In this document: piece after piece, positions 6,917 through 15,832 of the stretch
How the letters are laid out: every line of letters begins with the position of its first letter
Position numbering within the stretch: the stretch's first letter is position 1
From: a virus
Length of the DNA stretch: 24,970 nucleotides
Reading direction: 5' to 3' (one strand)
IMG/VR virus record: IMGVR_UViG_3300032607_000466
Span: 1-24,970 of that record
The notes under the pieces: model-generated
The model's database searches: none
Told to the model about the DNA's origin: nothing
What the model saw: the letters and a program-made list of their open reading frames with translations, nothing else
Translations under genes and position numbers: made by a program

Positions 6917-7585
6917 CTACACAGTGTACTTAAGCCAAATATCTCCGTTATTTCCGCCAGTTGGGTCAGAAGTAGACACGGTGATATTACGAAGGCGGGA
7001 AGTTAATGCTTGGTCACCAGTCAAGGTTCCACCAGTAATCTGGATAGTTGTGTCCACAGATAAAACTGAAGGGTTTGAATCAGAATCTACCCAAATAGTT
7101 CCTTGCGGTAATCCCAACGCTACGCCATCTGGTTCAGTCTGCTGGTGGAGAACAGGTTTGATTTCCTGGCTGTTGATGAAAAGTTTTCCATCTTTATCAA
7201 TCTTAGTTAAAGTTGTTCCTGTTGAGTTTTCAAATCTTAGTAGGTCTGCGGTTTGGCTAGAAAACCCTTTTAGTTTAAGAGGAATGATTGCTGCACCGTT
7301 AGCCTGAATAGTATCTCCACCAGTATTGTGTGTGTACTGGGTGTGAGAGTCATTGACTATGCCGTATTCAAGATTTGCAATACGGGCTTTTAAAGTTGCC
7401 CAAGATGTTGTAGTTTTATCAAGAGTGCCTACCCAACCAGCACTTACTTGTGGGTCAGTTCCAATAGTTGCTTGTAGAGCACGAACTTCATCTTGTAGAG
7501 CATTAACGTGGTCTGCTAATACGAGGTCGGTAAAGTCAACCTTGGTAGTAAAGCCTTTGACACCTGCGGGATACGAAGCAGCCAT
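6917..7585 (-). CDS. Tail-fibre-like structural protein
   Basis: This is a 222-residue protein. Residues 1-75 are helical with a coiled-coil look (HVNALQDEVRALQATIG, TLKARIANLE), typical of the N-terminal attachment and trimerisation part of phage fibre proteins. Residues 80-222 are beta-rich and polar, with FENSTGTTLTKIDKDGKLFI, the same kind of shaft repeat found in fibre proteins, and PTGGNNGDIWLKY at the end. No enzyme motif is visible. AGGAG lies upstream of the ATG. It follows the spike gene and precedes the Cys-rich adhesin, so it probably connects fibres to the baseplate. Confidence 0.65.
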   Translation of the reverse strand: MAASYPAGVKGFTTKVDFTDLVLADHVNALQDEVRALQATIGTDPQVSAGWVGTLDKTTTSWATLKARIANLEYGIVNDSHTQYTHNTGGDTIQANGAAIIPLKLKGFSSQTADLLRFENSTGTTLTKIDKDGKLFINSQEIKPVLHQQTEPDGVALGLPQGTIWVDSDSNPSVLSVDTTIQITGGTLTGDQALTSRLRNITVSTSDPTGGNNGDIWLKYTV

Positions 7586-7651
7586 AATTATTCTCCTAAA
7601 CGACTAAGGTCAATTTTGACGTTAAACAAGGACTTTGACTCCCTAAACAGC

Positions 7652-8140
7652 CTATGAATGACTGTGACTGATACTTGCTTTTCCAGTCATTTGAGTCTCA
7701 AGGGTTGAAACTTTGCTTTCTAATGTAACAATGCGTGATTGATGGTCTTTTAAAGCAGCAGCCATGGCTAGTAAAGTGGCAACTAAATCAATTTCTGTAG
7801 TCCCATTTGCTGTGCGTTCTGTTTTAAAATACGGGGTCAATCCTGTTAAAGAAACTGAGTCGGCTAAAACTTTAACATTTACCCGTTTACCCGTTTTGGG
7901 TTTTCCAAAGTTACCACTCCAAATTGGATAGCCTGGGTCTCCCCCTTCAAAAGCAACCCACACACCTTCACCCACATCAGGAACCTGTGTTTTAAGACTT
8001 GAGGTTTCTAAGGGCCATGCCCAATTTAATTCTGAGTCGCCAAATAATTGAGGAACCTTGCACTTTATTCGTCTATGACCATCAGTGTCTTTAATGTTTG
8101 TAACAACACCTCGATAAGTTCCTGTGTACTCAGTACTCAC
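7652..8140 (-). CDS. Baseplate spike protein, gpV/gp5 OB-domain type
   Basis: This 162-residue protein starts at GTG (8140-8138), overlapping the stop of the gpJ-like gene by 1 nt. Residues about 8-80 match the OB-fold of phage spike proteins (TYRGVVTNIKDTDGHRRIKC, VPDVGEGVWVAFEGGDPGYP, IWSGNFG), the domain shared by P2 gpV, T4 gp5 and VgrG. The C-terminus has a short helical segment (DLVATLLAMAAALKDHQSRI) and a His/Ser end (SHSHS). There is no long beta-helix or lysozyme domain, so this is a minimal spike that presumably caps the hub trimer. About 66 nt without a gene separate it from the next start. Confidence 0.8.
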   Translation of the reverse strand: MSTEYTGTYRGVVTNIKDTDGHRRIKCKVPQLFGDSELNWAWPLETSSLKTQVPDVGEGVWVAFEGGDPGYPIWSGNFGKPKTGKRVNVKVLADSVSLTGLTPYFKTERTANGTTEIDLVATLLAMAAALKDHQSRIVTLESKVSTLETQMTGKASISHSHS

Positions 8141-9693
8141 TATAGAACCTCAAGCACCACATCTGGTTCTGCAAAAGTAAATATCTCATTTGATAGACCA
8201 CTAATAGAGGCTAAACTTGGTGTTCCGCCTGTTTTAAAAAGAAAACGACACTTAGCAAACTTTACGCCTTCAACAGTTTGCAAAAGAGACTCAATGTTTT
8301 GAATTGTTAACTCTTGCCCAAAATCAACAAAGTTATAAGAGAAGTTTTCTACAATTTCTGCTTTTATAGACTTTTCAACAACTGTAGCACTAAACTCTGG
8401 TTTTCTTGTGTATTGAATATTCATTGTTACAGGAATATACACAGGCTTAAAAATACTTAAGGTTGTTCCAACAAGCATTTTATCTGCTAAAAAGTTTGTT
8501 ACATCTGTTTTAAGTAGGTTCCACTCAAGAGTGGCTGTTGCTACGTTCGAAATAATTTCAATACCAGGAGTAGCATCAAAGTCAGAAAAATCACGATAAG
8601 GAGCAATATACAAAGTTACCGCAGTAGCAGAAGTTCCAACTGCTTTTGATTTTCCACAATTTTCTACTGACAAGGCTAGGTTTTCAAAGTCATCTAAAGT
8701 TACTGCCCTATTTTGAGTACGTAAAAACAAAGGAGCAGCAAAACGAATAGCGTCATTTGATTCTGGCTCATTACCACCAATAGCACCTTTTGTATTAAGA
8801 ACATCTATTACACCGTTTAACGCAGAAACTTGTGTTTGCGAAAGTCCAGGAACTCGAGCAATGTCAATTAAAGTACCGCTTGGAATATTTCCTGAAATAC
8901 CCCCACCTACAATAAACTTTGCTCTAATTGCTGACTGGTATGTAGGTATTGCTCCTGAAACACCGTCTCCAAACAGTACAATTACTTCGTTATCTGAAGT
9001 TAGGCGTGTTGTAAAAACAGCATCGTTTGCACTGTAGTCAATTAGGTGGCTTACTCTTTCCCATTTTTTCCAAGCAGTTCCGCCTTGAACGTATATCTCT
9101 ACACTGTCGGTAACAACTGGAAACTCTTCTACAATAAATGCTTGGGATGGCTCAGCATCAGATGTTCCCAAAAGAACACCGTAAACGTCATTTGCTTCAA
9201 TCGTATTTAATAGACCTTGATAAGCCAAAACTGTTGCTTCACCACGTGCTTGATTAGCAAATGCAGGAACAACAAGGCTATCTGTGGTTGTAAAGATAAT
9301 CGTTTCTACAGTGTCATTAGAAATAACTTCACCAGATATTCGTGTTTCTGCTGGAATAGTGACAGCAGAAGCAGAGTTATTATAGAAAGTTACGTCAACT
9401 GAAGCATTTTTATACCCAGAAGGAATGTATCCGTAAGTTTCTGCAATTGCTAAAATACTTTCGCGTTGAGTTGCCGTTGATAAAAAAGATTCATTGGCAA
9501 TACGGTCAATGTAGTAGTTTGCAATATCCCCAAGTTGTGCAAATGCTTCGGCTAAAACTACGCCAAAGTCACTGTTGTCGGCCCCATTCCACTCAGGAAT
9601 TCGTTCTTTAATGCGAGCAACCAACTCTTCACGGAGGGCTTCGTAGTCTCTACTCGTGTAGTCAATCGTTACTGGGATTTCATTAATTGCCAT
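8140..9693 (-). CDS. Baseplate wedge protein, gpJ-like
   Basis: This 517-residue protein belongs to the baseplate J-like family (P2 gpJ; core similar to T4 gp6). Characteristic features are the N-terminal PVTIDYTSRDYEALREEL, the segment DFGVVLAEAFAQLGDIANYY (about 42-62), TATQRESILAIAETYGY, and the later LRTQNRAVTLDDFENLA and CGKSKAVG segments. In contractile tails this protein forms the ring of wedges around the hub and is followed by the gpI-like protein. Here several genes separate the two. Its start overlaps the stop of the gp25-like gene (TAATG). Confidence 0.88.
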   Translation of the reverse strand: MAINEIPVTIDYTSRDYEALREELVARIKERIPEWNGADNSDFGVVLAEAFAQLGDIANYYIDRIANESFLSTATQRESILAIAETYGYIPSGYKNASVDVTFYNNSASAVTIPAETRISGEVISNDTVETIIFTTTDSLVVPAFANQARGEATVLAYQGLLNTIEANDVYGVLLGTSDAEPSQAFIVEEFPVVTDSVEIYVQGGTAWKKWERVSHLIDYSANDAVFTTRLTSDNEVIVLFGDGVSGAIPTYQSAIRAKFIVGGGISGNIPSGTLIDIARVPGLSQTQVSALNGVIDVLNTKGAIGGNEPESNDAIRFAAPLFLRTQNRAVTLDDFENLALSVENCGKSKAVGTSATAVTLYIAPYRDFSDFDATPGIEIISNVATATLEWNLLKTDVTNFLADKMLVGTTLSIFKPVYIPVTMNIQYTRKPEFSATVVEKSIKAEIVENFSYNFVDFGQELTIQNIESLLQTVEGVKFAKCRFLFKTGGTPSLASISGLSNEIFTFAEPDVVLEVL

Positions 9694-10097
9694 TAGATGT
9701 TCTCCTGATACTGAGGTTGGTTGTTGCCAATACTGACAAGAGCAATGACAGTAGTTTCTACCTTATCGTTTGGTAATGAATAGGTAATTATAACTTTAAG
9801 AGACCCATTTGCATCGTCGTGCTCAAAAGAAGTTTCTAAAAGGGCTAACAAAGGAAGGAATGTTATAAAAGCCTGTTGAATCTCAGACTCCATATCCCCT
9901 TGGATACCGCTTAGTCCGTTCATCCATTGGTTAGCAATCTTTGTTCCAAAATTTGGGCGATTAACTCTTTCACCAAACATAGTGCCAATTACAGAGGTAA
10001 TTCTGTCAGCCCAAATTTTGCTAGGGTCCACAGTACTTGCAATATTACCATAACTATCTAAGCGCATTGGAAAACTTATTGCAGTTTCGTAAGCCAT
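9693..10097 (-). CDS. Baseplate wedge protein, gpW/gp25-like
   Basis: This protein has 134 residues from the ATG at 10097 (MAYETAISFP). That ATG has GGAG 6 nt upstream. The earlier in-frame ATG at 10109 has its Shine-Dalgarno directly adjacent, too close to work well. The segment ADRITSVIGTMFGERVNRPNFGTKIANQWM is diagnostic of the gp25-like/gpW family (the EPR-type core, here ERVNRP), a wedge protein that nucleates the sheath at the baseplate. The C-terminal half is an alternating beta segment (LKVIITYSL, ETTVIALVSI). It sits between the hub gene and the gpJ-like gene, as usual. Confidence 0.85.
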   Translation of the reverse strand: MAYETAISFPMRLDSYGNIASTVDPSKIWADRITSVIGTMFGERVNRPNFGTKIANQWMNGLSGIQGDMESEIQQAFITFLPLLALLETSFEHDDANGSLKVIITYSLPNDKVETTVIALVSIGNNQPQYQENI

Positions 10098-10099
10098 TG

Positions 10100-11347
10100 T
10101 TAACTCCATCTCCCAGTTGAGGTAGTTGCTTTTCCATTAGTAAACAGAATTGTTGGTTTTTTATAAGAAGGTTTCTTTTTTGTTGCGGATTGGTTTTTTA
10201 ATTTAGCCTGTATGTTTACACTTGGCGAATCAGCCTGTGAATTGGTTTGAGCCTTTGGCCTAAAATTTTGGTCTTTACCATCACTAAGTAGAGTTCCTTT
10301 GCATTGATACACGCCATTAACATTTATGTAGTGTGTAACTTTTTGCACTAACCAATAACCATCTGCATCCCCCATTATTCCCCTAACTTCTACTAAAGAA
10401 TTCGGAAGTATTCTTGGGTCACCCTGGCTTTTAAAATTGGCAGGGAGATTAAATCTTGCTTTAGCAGCCTTTGCTTTAGCACTAGATTGGGAAACTTCTG
10501 CGGTATTAGAAACCACCTTAGTTAACTCTTGGTTAAAAATAGGGTCAGGTTTAGACTTTCTGACTTGTTGTTTATTTTTTGGAGATTCCGTACTTGTAAA
10601 AGACAACGCCTTAATTGGGTCAACACCTCTAGTAATTTTAAAAGAGTTGTTAGGCAAATCAGGGCTTTCTAAGTATTCTCCGTATAACGGAGTAAATTTA
10701 TCAAGTGTTTGTTCTTCAAAACTAGAAAATTTTGGCATAAAGGTTTGCTCTTGGTACAAAATAGGCATACCACCAATTGATTCTGAAACAATTTCGTCTA
10801 TTGTTCTAAAAAGAAGGGTTTTTTCTTTTATAGCAATAGTGTAGCCACTGTCTTCGGCTAACCTCTGTAAGAACTCCCAATCACTTTCTCCTTGTTGTGT
10901 GATTTGAGAGTACCTAACGGGATGACCACTAACTACTGCTTTTAGACCGTTTCTTTTTGCAACGATTGAAACTACCTCACTAATTGTTTTATTTGTTAAA
11001 ACACCAGACCGTGACTGTTTCATTGGAAAGGTTAACCCCATACAAATAATCTCTACTTCTTTGCTCGATTGAACACCGTGGGTTCTTTGAATTGCATAAA
11101 CAACCCCGTAAAAAGTTCCTCGTATTTTGTTAGATGTTCTCCAATTAACAATTACTGGGGATTGAGTTTTTAGCCCTTTTAACATAACCAAATTAAAGTT
11201 GGTAAACTCTAGAGTAAGAACATCGTGAGAGTTAATTTTTTGCTCTAAAGTCATGTTGTCAGCAGAAAATCCAAAGGTTGGATAGTCAGGAAACTCTACA
11301 GAGAAAGAGTTATGTTCACGTGAGGAATACTTTTGATTAGAGGACAT
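10100..11347 (-). CDS. Baseplate hub protein, gpD-like
   Basis: This 415-residue protein resembles the late control protein D/VgrG hub family. The key block at about 150-190 is QGESDWEFLQRLAEDSGY followed by TIAIKEKTLLF, the signature of the domain that forms the pseudo-hexameric hub under the tail tube. The N-terminal segment (SFSVEFPDYPTFGFSADNM, LTLEFTNFNL) is one tube-like beta domain. A later OB-like region (ILPNSLVEVRGIMGDADGYWLVQKV, about 313-340) leads to a Lys/Thr-rich, probably disordered C-terminal tail. It overlaps the LysM gene upstream by 11 nt. Confidence 0.82.
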   Translation of the reverse strand: MSSNQKYSSREHNSFSVEFPDYPTFGFSADNMTLEQKINSHDVLTLEFTNFNLVMLKGLKTQSPVIVNWRTSNKIRGTFYGVVYAIQRTHGVQSSKEVEIICMGLTFPMKQSRSGVLTNKTISEVVSIVAKRNGLKAVVSGHPVRYSQITQQGESDWEFLQRLAEDSGYTIAIKEKTLLFRTIDEIVSESIGGMPILYQEQTFMPKFSSFEEQTLDKFTPLYGEYLESPDLPNNSFKITRGVDPIKALSFTSTESPKNKQQVRKSKPDPIFNQELTKVVSNTAEVSQSSAKAKAAKARFNLPANFKSQGDPRILPNSLVEVRGIMGDADGYWLVQKVTHYINVNGVYQCKGTLLSDGKDQNFRPKAQTNSQADSPSVNIQAKLKNQSATKKKPSYKKPTILFTNGKATTSTGRWS

Positions 11348-11618
11348 GAACTGGAATCCTTAACTGTTGACCTGGAACTAGTTCAAATGGGGTATGGATG
11401 TCATCGTTATAATCCAAAATAACCCACCAAAGACGAGAGTCACCTAAAAACCTACTTGCCAACATATCTAATCTGTCACCATCTACCCAAGAGTAATAAA
11501 ACACGCCAGAAACATTATTAGGAAAAACACGGTAAACACCAACCTCAAAACTTGTTTTGACGGGGTGGTAGCCTTTTAGTAAAAGACCATCAACGTATCT
11601 GCTTGATAGAGGAATCAT
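11337..11618 (-). CDS. LysM-containing baseplate protein, gp53/gpX-like
   Basis: This 93-residue protein has its last 50 residues as a LysM domain (WVDGDRLDMLASRFLGD, LWWVILDYNDDI, LVPGQQLRIP). In contractile tails, small LysM proteins such as P2 gpX, or the LysM part of T4 gp53, clamp the baseplate wedges around the hub, rather than bind peptidoglycan. The preceding 40 residues are a beta segment (SRYVDGLLLKGY, VGVYRVFPNN). It lies between the tube-initiator-like gene and the hub gene, which supports the baseplate role. Confidence 0.8.
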   Translation of the reverse strand: MIPLSSRYVDGLLLKGYHPVKTSFEVGVYRVFPNNVSGVFYYSWVDGDRLDMLASRFLGDSRLWWVILDYNDDIHTPFELVPGQQLRIPVHVL

Positions 11619-11620
11619 CT

Positions 11621-12946
11621 TTAGTCCTTAACCATTGCATCATGAAATCTTGCCATTGTCAGAACAACAGTAGTTAGTGTTGGAACCATATTTTCAGTGA
11701 ACTGCACATGGTTAACACTAATGTTTGTTACTCTGGCTAAGTACCGTAGTTTTCTTCCCATGTGAACTTCAACTGCTATACCGTTTAACCAACCAACGTC
11801 TCCAGTCGTTACTCCACGTAGGGGGCTTTTGTATCCGCCCATCTCACCATTTATGGCTTTAAATAGAAAATCTAAGTCATACATCGTGCCAAAATCTTTA
11901 ATTAACTTACGGTCTGCTGCTGAAACTACTTCTGGGTAATACTCTAAAGACTTTACATCAGAATTAACAGGTGCGTTATTACTTGGCTGTTGAATAGCAA
12001 AAGTTGCTAATGCATTCATATCTTCAATTCTATTTAAATAAAGAGTAATTGAAATTGCACTACTAGAAGCAGGAGTAGTTATCATGTTTGTTTTGTCTTT
12101 TCCAGATTCAATAAGTTCTGGAGAAATGCCTGATATAGACCCGTAAGACTGTGTTACAAACTGAGGGTTATAGTGAAACCTAAAACCAAAAGGTACTTTG
12201 TATCCACCAACTAATGATTGAGATTTAGAGTTATCTTTTGAATCAAAGGCTGCATCAATTGCTCTCTTATTTGGAACAATAAACCCTCTATTAGTATCTC
12301 CATCCCCAAAAGTACTTAAAGTATCAATTAAACTAGCAGCACTTTTTGGTATTGCTCCTCGAGCAACTAAAGAGTTAGTTGGGTGAGTTTTTGTTCTAAA
12401 GTATGCTGATTTGACCATTGGAGCATTAAACCTAGTTGCAGCAGGTGGTGCTTGGTCACCAGGTGCTTTAGTATTTTTATTTCCGCCAGTAGTGGCTTTT
12501 GCTTTTTTAGCATCTGCTAATGCTTTTTGTACGCGAGCACGACCCTCTAGAATGTAGTTTTCTGAGGCAGTTCTACCTGTAGTTATTACAAGTAATTCAT
12601 CTTTTTTCTTTCCGATGTTAGCGTCTATTTTAGAAATTTCATTAACAGTACTAGTGTAACTATTTTTGGCTGATGAAATGATTGCAGCACTAAATCCGCT
12701 AATAACAGCATTGTTATACATGTTTTGATAGTAAGTTCGTAATGCTGACTGTCGTTTTTTCTCGGCTTCAAGCAGTTCAATCTGTTTTTTAACGCCTTTG
12801 AGTGAGTTTGCTTTATTCTTCGCTGCTTCGGCTTGTTTAGCAGCAAGTTTGGCTTTGTCTTGCTCTGCTCTAGCAGCAGTAAGGCCAGCAGCCAAATCAC
12901 GTTCTGCTTTTGCTTTAAGGCCAGGTGTGGTTACTGGTTTCGTCAT
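11621..12946 (-). CDS. Post-tape-measure tail/baseplate protein with long coiled coil
   Basis: This 441-residue protein has residues about 5-150 as an Ala/Lys/Glu-rich coiled coil, broken by a hydrophobic helix at about 83-100. Residues about 150-200 form a disordered linker, and residues about 245-441 a folded domain (PFGFRFHYNPQ, AISITLYLNRIEDM, GTMYDLDFLFKAING, VGWLNGIAVEVHMGR, YLARVTNISVNHVQFTENMV, LTMARFHDAM). The C-terminal domain resembles tail proteins encoded just after the tape measure in other contractile phages. It is the likely counterpart of the tube initiator (T4 gp48/gp54 position), an assignment by order rather than sequence. The start overlaps the tape-measure stop by 4 nt (ATGA). 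The coiled coil could contact the tape measure. Confidence 0.65.
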   Translation of the reverse strand: MTKPVTTPGLKAKAERDLAAGLTAARAEQDKAKLAAKQAEAAKNKANSLKGVKKQIELLEAEKKRQSALRTYYQNMYNNAVISGFSAAIISSAKNSYTSTVNEISKIDANIGKKKDELLVITTGRTASENYILEGRARVQKALADAKKAKATTGGNKNTKAPGDQAPPAATRFNAPMVKSAYFRTKTHPTNSLVARGAIPKSAASLIDTLSTFGDGDTNRGFIVPNKRAIDAAFDSKDNSKSQSLVGGYKVPFGFRFHYNPQFVTQSYGSISGISPELIESGKDKTNMITTPASSSAISITLYLNRIEDMNALATFAIQQPSNNAPVNSDVKSLEYYPEVVSAADRKLIKDFGTMYDLDFLFKAINGEMGGYKSPLRGVTTGDVGWLNGIAVEVHMGRKLRYLARVTNISVNHVQFTENMVPTLTTVVLTMARFHDAMVKD

Positions 12947-15678
12947 TTCCCGCCTACCAATCTAAGTAAATTTTCTTTTTCAAGTTGTGTTTTAACAATC
13001 TCGACAAGGTTCATGGCCTCGGCATAAGATGCTTGTTGGACACTCACATTAATTGTTATAGAAGGAGAGACGTTTATTCCTGAAGATGAGGAGAGGGTTG
13101 CCACTGATGGAGACCCGCCACCTTGGAACTTGTAAGGATTTTTTCCTGTTTTACCAGTCATCCATGCAGAGTTATTTATTGCTCCTAAAATAGAGTCTGT
13201 TGAAGCACCTGATTTTAAAGCATCTACAATTGCTGTGTAGCCACGGTCACCAGCATTTTTACCAGTCAATGTTCCAATAGTTGCTGCGTAGCCTTCTTCC
13301 CAAGACTTGTATCGTTTTACTCCCACACTATTCATAGACTCACTGTTACCCATGTCTAACGTAGTATTTAAAGGGTTATAGTTTGCAGAGTTTTTCCAGT
13401 GTCCACCTTCATGACGCATCCAAGTAGTTAAAGCGTTTACGGAGGCATCATTAACTGGAGCACCCATTTTTTGAAGAAGTCCAGTAGCCCATTCTTTTTC
13501 ACTACCAGTTCCAAGGATTACCTTTGAACCACCGCTTCCACTGCTACTACTAGCACTACCCAAAAGTTCAGCAGGAAGATTTCCTATGCCACCACTTAGT
13601 AGGTCCTGTAAAGATTTAGAACCAATCATAGAAGATAACTGTTGTCCGTTAGTTGAAGTTGCATTATTGCCACTTGCACCTAAAACTCCCGCTAAACCAG
13701 AACCACCTGCTTTGCCTAATTCTTCAGGATTTACAGGGTTATTTTTTCCTTTGCGTACTTCATAGTGCAAGTGAGGACCAGTAACTTTTCCAGTCTCACC
13801 GCTTTTTGCAATTAGTTGTCCTTGTGTAACAGTCTCGCCAACTTTAACCATTACCTCAGATAAATGTCCGTACAAAGTTTGATAACCATTTCCGTGGTCA
13901 ATTTCTACGGTTTTACCGTAATCTGAACCAGGACTTGTGTTAATAACTACTCCACCTAATGATGCATGAACAGGTGTTCCAACTGCACATGGATAATCTT
14001 GACCTGTGTGACTTCCACCAGACCATAAACTTCCTGTAGCACCGTAAGGTGTTCCTACACCTCCATTAGTAATTGGTGAAGAAGGGGATGCACTTCCTCC
14101 ACCCATGCTACCAAAAGACGCACCAAATCCTGGAGTACCACCACCAGAACCAAAGAAACCACCGAGGCCACCAATGAGTCCACCAATAACAGCACCAATA
14201 CCCGTTCCAAGAACTGGAACAACACTGCCAATTCCTGCACCAACTAAAGCACCAGTGCCAGCACCTGCTGCAACTGAACCAACACGAGTAGTTCCTTGAC
14301 TTACGCCTAGTTTATTTCCTAGTGCTTTTCCACCCTTACCTGTTAAATACCCTAAACCACCTGCTGCAACTACTACTCCTGCACTTGCTGCACCTGCTGC
14401 CATTGCACTACCTGCAGCCACTGCACCACCTGCTGCAGCACCACCTGCAGCAGCCATTACTGCACCACCAGCCATCATTGCAATAATTGTTTGTACGCCA
14501 GCAAGAATTCCTCCTACGGCAATTCCGATTCCTGCACCTGCACGTGATTCACCCATACCGCCTAAAAATCCAGAGGCTTTTCCTGCAACACTAGCCATAT
14601 TTTCTAAAGCGGGATTAACGGTATTAACAATTAAATCTGCTGCTGATTTAAAGCCTGCTAAAACAGGTTCTGTGTACGCATTTAAAACAGATGTGTCGGA
14701 GGTATTAATACGTAGTTTGTCTACGTTTGGGTTTTGTCCATAACCTAATTTTGATAAATCAGTTTGCTTTCCTTGCACCCTATCGCGGGAATACTGCATA
14801 AATAAATCTCTTTGGTCTGCTGACATTCCTAAATCAGTAGCAGTTTTTCCAAAGTTACCTGCTTGAAAACTGTTGTTTAATTCTTCTAAAGTCATCTTGC
14901 CTTGGCCTTGAGTCAAACGTCCATATAGTTGACCCATAATTTCATCTTGACCTCGAGCCTTACCTGTTTTACTATCGTAAGTGCTGATACCAAGGTTGTA
15001 TAACTTGGATGAAAAATCTCCTTGAGTAAACCCAGACATTGCAACCATAGCATTTTCATTTGCCATGTTCATGTAACGTGCAGCACCACCAACATCTCCA
15101 ACTAAAGCGTTGTATTGAGCACTACCTGGTGTAATACCTCTTGATGCAGCAATACCCGCAATGTTTGAAGAAGAAAGAGTGCTAGAAACACCACCTGCTA
15201 AACCGCCAAAAGTTGCATTCATTATGCTTCTGCGATTCATATTAGAACCGAGAGAGGCTCCATAATAGTTGGCAGCACTTGCTCCAACTTCGGCAACTCC
15301 TGGAACTGCAGCCATTACTCCAGCAGCAATACCAAAGGTTGCTTGTGCAACGCCTTGTGCAACTCCTAGTGCTTTTGCTCCACGAGTAGGGCTTAAACCA
15401 TAGCGAGTAGCCTCCATACCTTCTCGCATGGCAATTTCTGCAGTGCTGTTTACTGTTTCTTGCCCACCAAAGGTTGCTTTGCCCATGTGAGGCATTTGGC
15501 TATTGTTACCAGAACCAATATGACGGTCACCACCACCCTTGGCAGATTTTGCTTTTCCAGCAACTCCACCCATAGAACCTTCAAGGCGTTTAGTAATTTG
15601 TTCAGCAGAGGTCAGGCTTTTGACAATGCTGGATAACAATTCGTCAGTTTGTTTTAACGAATCATTTAATTCTGCCAC
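12943..15678 (-). CDS. Tail tape measure protein with M23 peptidase and lysozyme-like domains
   Basis: This 911-residue protein starts at GTG with AAGGAG 5 nt upstream. Residues 1-70 are helical. Several hydrophobic Gly/Ala-rich stretches (about 110-140, 385-450 and 465-515) could insert in the membrane. Residues about 545-660 are an M23 metallopeptidase with complete zinc motifs, HTGQD (H557, D561) and HLH (H636, H638), which cuts peptide cross-links in peptidoglycan. Residues about 725-860 resemble a lysozyme-like or glucosaminidase-type domain (TTWMRHEGGHW with E757 as candidate acid, YNPLNTT, RYKSWEEGYAATIGTL). The tape measure sets tail length and is ejected early, so both domains would help it cross the cell wall. 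Two wall-cutting domains are unusual but known in phages of thick-walled hosts. Confidence 0.88.
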   Translation of the reverse strand: MAELNDSLKQTDELLSSIVKSLTSAEQITKRLEGSMGGVAGKAKSAKGGGDRHIGSGNNSQMPHMGKATFGGQETVNSTAEIAMREGMEATRYGLSPTRGAKALGVAQGVAQATFGIAAGVMAAVPGVAEVGASAANYYGASLGSNMNRRSIMNATFGGLAGGVSSTLSSSNIAGIAASRGITPGSAQYNALVGDVGGAARYMNMANENAMVAMSGFTQGDFSSKLYNLGISTYDSKTGKARGQDEIMGQLYGRLTQGQGKMTLEELNNSFQAGNFGKTATDLGMSADQRDLFMQYSRDRVQGKQTDLSKLGYGQNPNVDKLRINTSDTSVLNAYTEPVLAGFKSAADLIVNTVNPALENMASVAGKASGFLGGMGESRAGAGIGIAVGGILAGVQTIIAMMAGGAVMAAAGGAAAGGAVAAGSAMAAGAASAGVVVAAGGLGYLTGKGGKALGNKLGVSQGTTRVGSVAAGAGTGALVGAGIGSVVPVLGTGIGAVIGGLIGGLGGFFGSGGGTPGFGASFGSMGGGSASPSSPITNGGVGTPYGATGSLWSGGSHTGQDYPCAVGTPVHASLGGVVINTSPGSDYGKTVEIDHGNGYQTLYGHLSEVMVKVGETVTQGQLIAKSGETGKVTGPHLHYEVRKGKNNPVNPEELGKAGGSGLAGVLGASGNNATSTNGQQLSSMIGSKSLQDLLSGGIGNLPAELLGSASSSSGSGGSKVILGTGSEKEWATGLLQKMGAPVNDASVNALTTWMRHEGGHWKNSANYNPLNTTLDMGNSESMNSVGVKRYKSWEEGYAATIGTLTGKNAGDRGYTAIVDALKSGASTDSILGAINNSAWMTGKTGKNPYKFQGGGSPSVATLSSSSGINVSPSITINVSVQQASYAEAMNLVEIVKTQLEKENLLRLVGGK

Positions 15679-15687
15679 GTCAACTCC

Positions 15688-15804
15688 TTAGTAACCTTCT
15701 TTAGCAAGTGCTAACCAATTTTTTCGTTCTCTTACTGAAAGTTCTTTTATCTCAGTTAAGGTCCAACCTTGATGCCTTTCCGACAGTGCTAACCATTCAG
15801 CCAT
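15688..15804 (-). CDS. Short ORF before the tape measure, probable frameshift-expressed half of a tail assembly chaperone
   Basis: From the ATG at 15804 this reads 38 residues (MAEWLALSERHQGW, then LTEIKELSVRERKNWLALA). The frame is open upstream through the previous gene's stop, as far as a TAG 15 nt before that stop. No Shine-Dalgarno precedes the ATG, whereas nearly all neighbours have one. The ORF is in the +1 frame relative to the upstream gene, which makes it a candidate C-terminal extension made by frameshifting (46 extra residues from the slip site). It sits exactly where the second half of the gpG/gpT-type chaperone pair lies in many tailed phages. The SVRERKNWL segment resembles short C-terminal parts in such pairs. 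Independent reinitiation is the alternative. Confidence 0.6.
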   Translation of the reverse strand: MAEWLALSERHQGWTLTEIKELSVRERKNWLALAKEGY

Positions 15805-15826
15805 CAAAATCGGATAATGCGATACT

Positions 15827-15832
15827 TTAAAA
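15827..15832 (-). promoter_or_regulatory. Candidate +1 frameshift site TTT TAA
   Basis: On the coding strand the zero frame reads CGC TTT TAA. The base after TTT is T, so a tRNA-Phe on TTT can slip forward one base and pair again perfectly with TTT, after which AAA is read in place of the stop. A slow stop codon in the A site behind a re-pairable P-site codon is the logic of the prfB site (CTT TGA). An AGGG lies 12 nt upstream of the TTT, too far to act like the prfB Shine-Dalgarno. The window in which a +1 shift is possible is only about 18 nt. Confidence 0.45.

Noticed and set aside
7586-7651. Gap with GTCAATTTTGAC and a second TTTGAC as possible operator or promoter
   Set aside because: The inverted repeat has only 5-bp arms. 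The nearest -35/-10 combination would overlap the ribosome site of the next gene, so no promoter can be supported.
10437-10844. 135-codon plus-strand open frame opposite the hub gene
   Set aside because: The minus-strand frame has clear gpD-like motifs. The plus-strand product has no recognisable features and disagrees with the uniform gene direction.
14105-14299. Plus-strand open frame rich in Pro, opposite the tape measure
   Set aside because: It is the complement of the Gly/Ala/Val-rich hydrophobic region, where codon bias leaves the opposite frame open. It has no ribosome site.
14380-14530. Dense GCA/CCT repeats resembling a repeat array
   Set aside because: Spacing is irregular and they encode the Ala/Gly-rich membrane-active tract of the tape measure. 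There are no spacers or conserved repeat units as in CRISPR.
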